Shown here: one piece after another, positions 60,755 through 64,000 of the stretch
Layout of the letters: each line of letters begins with the position of its first letter
How positions within the stretch are numbered: position 1 is the stretch's first letter
From: Allosphingosinicella sp042666435
Lineage (GTDB): Bacteria; Pseudomonadota; Alphaproteobacteria; Sphingomonadales; Sphingomonadaceae
Direction of reading: 5' to 3'
Length of the DNA stretch: 64,000 nt
Assembly: GCF_042666435.1 (NCBI RefSeq)
Contig: NZ_JBHTDC010000001.1
Location: 124,001-188,000, forward strand
Made by a program: the position numbers and the translations under genes
Notes under the pieces: model-generated
What the model was told of the DNA's origin: nothing
What the model saw: the letters and a program-made list of their open reading frames with translations, nothing else
The model's database searches: none

Positions 60755-60904
60755 CTCCTGTCGGAGCTTCGGCTGGCAGGCCAGCCTGGGTTGGTATAGG
60801 GCGCGGGCCTGGCGGTTTGCCGCCAAAGCCTCGGTTGGCAGGCCAGCCTGGTTTGATGCAGGCGATGGATTGGCGGGCTTGCCCGCCGAAGCCTTAGGCG
60901 AAGG

Positions 60905-60905
<1 letters not shown>
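60755..60905. repeat. Repeat-rich spacer between tRNA genes (family F)
   Basis: Two near-copies of TTGGCAGGCCAGCCTGG(T) about 70 nt apart (the first reads GGCTGGCAGGCCAGCCTGGG), plus hairpins such as TGGCGGTTTGCCGCCA and GGCGGGCTTGCCCGCC. No reading frame is convincing. It may be spacer processed with the tRNAs. Confidence 0.6.
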
Positions 60906-60982
<77 letters not shown>

Positions 60983-60998
60983 CTTCGAATAACCGAAT

Positions 60999-63900
60999 TC
61001 AGGCGATGCCGGCCGGCGGGGCGAGGATCATGTCGTCCGTCGTCAGCTCCGAAAATGGGTTGAGCAGCAGAAAATCAGTCAGCGTGATGAGCAGGAAGCC
61101 GGGATCGTTGGGGTCGGGATCGACGTAGACGTAAACATTGTGATCGTCGGGGAAGAAGACGTTCTGTGTGTAGATGCTGATGAAAAGGGAGGGGCCGAAC
61201 GCTGTCAGGTCGATCCGGTCGGAGCCGTCGACGAAGTCCGCTATCGCGTCCGCGTCGCCGACCGCGGCGAAGGTGAAGATGTCGCTTCCCATCCCTCCGG
61301 CCAGCGTGTCGCCGCCGGCGCCGCCAAGGAGGATGTCGTCGCCCGCTCCCCCGGCCAGGAAATCGTCTCCGTCGCCGCCGTCGAGCCGATCCGCGCCAGC
61401 GAGGCCGGATAGGCGATTGGCGCCCGCGTCACCGATCAGCGTATCGGCGTGGGCCGAACCGGTAAGCCGCTCGATGCCCGACAAGATATCGAGCCCGGAC
61501 CCGAGCGTGTCCTGCGCGAAGAGGAGGCGCAGATCCACCACGACGCCGGCCGCGCTTCCCGCGTAGCTGGCCCTGTCGCCGGCGCCGTCGCCGCCCAGGA
61601 GCCGGTCGTTGCCCGCGCCGCCATTCAGCAGGTCGTTGCCGTCGCCGCCGATGAGCCGGTCGGCGCCGCCGGAGCCGCGGAGCGCGTTGGCCCCGGCGTC
61701 GCCGGTGAGCCGGTCGGCGAAATCGCCTCCGGCGAGCCCTTCGATGCCGATGAGCAAGTCGGCGCCGTCGCCGCCGTCCGCCTGGCGTCCGGTCAGCCGG
61801 AGATCCGCTACCACCCCCGCGGCCGCGTCGGCGAAGCTGGCGATGTCGGTCCCGCCGCTGCCATCGATTATGTCGTCGCCCGCGCCGCCCGCGAGGAGAT
61901 CGTCGCCATCGCCGCCGGACAGATGGTCGCTTCCATCCCCACCCCGGAGGAGGTTGGCCGCGCTGTCCCCCGTCAGGGCGTCGTCATGATCCGAGCCCAG
62001 CAGCCGCTCGATGCCGATCAGCCTGTCCATGCCGGCGCCGACCGTGTCCTGGGCGCGCCGCACGCCGAGATCGACGGTGACGCCCATGATCGCTCCGCCA
62101 TAATCCGCCGTGTCGCGCAGGCCGGCGCCGCCGGCGATCCGGTCGGCTCCGCCGCCGCCGGTGATAAGGTCATCGCCGTCGCCACCGATCAGCCGGTCGT
62201 CGCCGTCGCCGCCATCGAGCCTGTCGTCGCCGGCGGCGCCCCGGAGGCTGTTGGCGCCGCCATCGCCGCGCAACCGGTCGGCAAAGGCGGAGCCTTCCAG
62301 GGCCTCGATCCCGGCCAGTGTATCGATTCCGGCGCCGAACGTGTGCCGTGGGCCCGAAAGCGAGAGGTCCACCACTACGCGTGACAGGCTTCGGGCATAA
62401 CTGGCAACGTCCAGCCCCTCGCCGCCGAAGAGCGAATCGTGACCCTCGCCGCCGATCAGGCGGTCGTCGCCATCGTCGCCGACCAGAACATCATTGCCGC
62501 GGCTACCTGCAAGAAGGTTGGCGACAGCGTCTCCTCGCAGTTCGTCGGCGAAGGCGGAGCCATGGAGGCGCTCGATACCGTCGACTGAGTCGATGCCGGC
62601 GCCTTGCGTGTCCTGCGGCCCCTCCAGGCCCAGGTCGATCCGAACCCCGGCGGGCGCGCTTCCATAAGCGGCCGCGTCGTCCAGGCCGGCCCCGCCCGAC
62701 AGGAAATCGTCGCCGGCGCCGCCTTCCAGCCAATCGCCGCCGTCGCCGCCGGCCAGGGAATCGTCGCCGTCGAAGCCCCGGATCAAATTGGCGGCGGCGG
62801 AGCCGGTCAGGCGGTCGCTATGATCCGACCCCAGCAGCCGCTCGATTCCAATCAGAGTGTCGAGGCCGACGCTCCCGCTATCCTGGGCGCCGGCGAGATC
62901 GAGGTCGATGACGACCGCCCCGGATGCGTGGCGGTAGCTCGCGGCGTCGCCGAGGCCGTCTCCCCCGTCGAGAAGGTCGTTTCCGGACCCTCCGTCGAGG
63001 CGGTCGTCGCCGCGGCCTCCCTCGAGGATGTCGTCGCCCTCGAAGCCGGTTATCCGGTCGCCGCCGCGCTGACCGCGCAGATGGTTCGCCGCGAAATTGC
63101 CGGAGATCCAGTCGCCGCCGTCGCCGCCGATCGCATTCTCGATAAGGGTGTCCTCCGCGACCGTCAGGACCTGGCCGTTGATCTCGCTGGCCGCACCGCC
63201 GTGCAGATCGATGCGCGAGGCCGCCGAGACCGCGGCGGCATTGATCGTGTCGAGGCCGCCTTCGTCGCTGAGAGTCGCCCCGTGGATGGCTCCGGCGAGG
63301 ATTCCGAACTCGTTGGTGTAGAAATAAGTGTCGTCGGGGCTTTGCGCCTCGCCATATATGTCGAGGGCGAGGAAGCCGAGCGTGCCCGTGCCGCCGGCCA
63401 CGGTATCGGCGACGCGCACGGTCCAAATGCCTTGCGCATCCTCGCCGGCGAAGGCGTTCGATCCGAAGGTCCATCCCTGGAAGCGGCGCGGTATGCCGAA
63501 TTGATCGGGATTCTCGCCGCGGTGGAAAAACAGGATGCTCTCGGTGCCGCTCGGCGAGATGATCGTGATCTCGACCTGGCGGGCGTCGCCATGGGTGAGG
63601 CCGACCCGCAAGTCGATGCGCTCGGTGGAAATCCCGGCTCCGACGGTGAACTCTACCTCGACACCACCGGAATCGGCGTCGGGGACGGCGAGGCTGCCGG
63701 TGAACTCGGCCGACGCCGCCAGCTCGTTCGCCGAGGTCTGCTGGCGGGTCCAGGTCTCGGCGAGACGCACGGCGGCGAGCGCGTCGACCAGCCCGAAGCC
63801 ATAATCGTTGGAGAAATGGTAGCCGCCGCCGTTGACATAATCAGCGTTGTTGATCGTCCAGGCGAAGCGTTCGGTATCCTGGATGGTGCCACTGATGTCG

Positions 63901-64000
63901 CTACCGGTATGGCGGGCGGTGATCGCCAGTATTTCCTGAACGTCGCGCCAGCCGAGATCGGGATTGGCTTCGAGCATCAAGGCGACGACTCCGCTCACCA
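60999..64000 (-). CDS. S8 subtilase with P-domain and RTX repeats (N-terminus outside window)
   Basis: At least 1000 residues; the frame continues past the right edge. The visible start (SGVVALMLEANPDLGWRDVQ) is the segment just after the catalytic Ser of S8 peptidases. Next is a proprotein-convertase P-domain (TGSLAVPDADSGGVEVEFTV ... GTLGFLALDIYGE). The remainder is RTX: six modules, each with a VDL...DT.G.G.D.L.GIE.L.GS line and GGDGDDxLxGG nonapeptides, then a short C-terminal segment ending DDMILAPPAGIA. This is a typical type I secreted calcium-dependent protease or surface protein. Confidence 0.9.
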   Translation of the reverse strand, partial: VSGVVALMLEANPDLGWRDVQEILAITARHTGSDISGTIQDTERFAWTINNADYVNGGGYHFSNDYGFGLVDALAAVRLAETWTRQQTSANELAASAEFTGSLAVPDADSGGVEVEFTVGAGISTERIDLRVGLTHGDARQVEITIISPSGTESILFFHRGENPDQFGIPRRFQGWTFGSNAFAGEDAQGIWTVRVADTVAGGTGTLGFLALDIYGEAQSPDDTYFYTNEFGILAGAIHGATLSDEGGLDTINAAAVSAASRIDLHGGAASEINGQVLTVAEDTLIENAIGGDGGDWISGNFAANHLRGQRGGDRITGFEGDDILEGGRGDDRLDGGSGNDLLDGGDGLGDAASYRHASGAVVIDLDLAGAQDSGSVGLDTLIGIERLLGSDHSDRLTGSAAANLIRGFDGDDSLAGGDGGDWLEGGAGDDFLSGGAGLDDAAAYGSAPAGVRIDLGLEGPQDTQGAGIDSVDGIERLHGSAFADELRGDAVANLLAGSRGNDVLVGDDGDDRLIGGEGHDSLFGGEGLDVASYARSLSRVVVDLSLSGPRHTFGAGIDTLAGIEALEGSAFADRLRGDGGANSLRGAAGDDRLDGGDGDDRLIGGDGDDLITGGGGADRIAGGAGLRDTADYGGAIMGVTVDLGVRRAQDTVGAGMDRLIGIERLLGSDHDDALTGDSAANLLRGGDGSDHLSGGDGDDLLAGGAGDDIIDGSGGTDIASFADAAAGVVADLRLTGRQADGGDGADLLIGIEGLAGGDFADRLTGDAGANALRGSGGADRLIGGDGNDLLNGGAGNDRLLGGDGAGDRASYAGSAAGVVVDLRLLFAQDTLGSGLDILSGIERLTGSAHADTLIGDAGANRLSGLAGADRLDGGDGDDFLAGGAGDDILLGGAGGDTLAGGMGSDIFTFAAVGDADAIADFVDGSDRIDLTAFGPSLFISIYTQNVFFPDDHNVYVYVDPDPNDPGFLLITLTDFLLLNPFSELTTDDMILAPPAGIA

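Noticed and set aside
60999..63200. Possible CRISPR-like repeat array
   Set aside because: The regular repeats are the coding DNA of RTX nonapeptides, in frame and diverged, with no spacers.

Overview
This is a GC-rich chromosomal window with dense, mostly convergent or divergent short operons. It looks like an alphaproteobacterium of the Sphingomonadales type. The evidence is the gene order tig / clpP / clpX / lon / HU, a ccmCDEFGHI operon, many S9 peptidases, RTX secreted proteins, a sphingomonad-style copA-copB copper locus, and abundant short palindromic (REP-like) repeats between and inside genes. The genus cannot be fixed from the sequence alone. No phage, insertion sequence, CRISPR array or rRNA operon is visible.

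Layout. 1-3.8 kb: a Sel1/SPOR protein (cut by the left edge), then a ParA-like ATPase, ribbon-helix-helix protein and TPR/SPOR lipoprotein operon. 3.9-9.6 kb: pyrB, an S9 peptidase, a small RTX protein, ruvX and a DUF3089 hydrolase, all on the minus strand. 9.7-13.0 kb: gatC-gatA-gatB. 13.5-16.8 kb: a ketopantoate reductase, then a compact ECF-sigma locus (DUF4142 + cupredoxin, folE, sigma) whose three transcription units share one promoter motif. 16.9-20.6 kb: oligopeptidase B and a HerA-like ATPase. 20.6-28.3 kb: a copper-resistance island with two small Cys/His/Met-rich proteins, CopA multicopper oxidase and CopB on the plus strand. On the minus strand are a Cu P-type ATPase, CueR and a PepSY protein. 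CueR-type operators sit before both arms, and a REP-flanked GIY-YIG pseudogene lies between them. 28.4-37.2 kb: tRNA-Leu and the protein quality-control cluster. 37.4-40.7 kb: tRNA-Val, tRNA-His, an LLM oxidoreductase, a Leu/Val dehydrogenase and a DMT transporter. 40.9-45.9 kb: the cytochrome c maturation operon. 46-51.3 kb: alanine dehydrogenase, Kup, a 2'-5' RNA ligase-like protein and a GbsR-regulated pair of membrane proteins. 51.3-60.6 kb: gyrA, yaaA, tandem secreted TPR paralogues, a degenerate histidine kinase and a polysaccharide deacetylase-like protein. 60.7-64 kb: two tRNAs and a large S8 protease with P-domain and RTX modules (cut by the right edge).

The strongest unusual signals are four. 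(1) Three matching ECF promoters (GGGAAC, 15-16 nt, GGCATCC) occur at the sigma locus; two of them are divergent and their -35 boxes fuse into a perfect palindrome. (2) REP-like elements have been accommodated in frame inside ccmF and inside the signal-peptide region of ccmH, and they supply stop codons to other genes. (3) A broken GIY-YIG nuclease gene is bracketed by two copies of one REP family. (4) Two matching palindromes point to an autoregulated GbsR-family regulon of uncharacterised membrane proteins.
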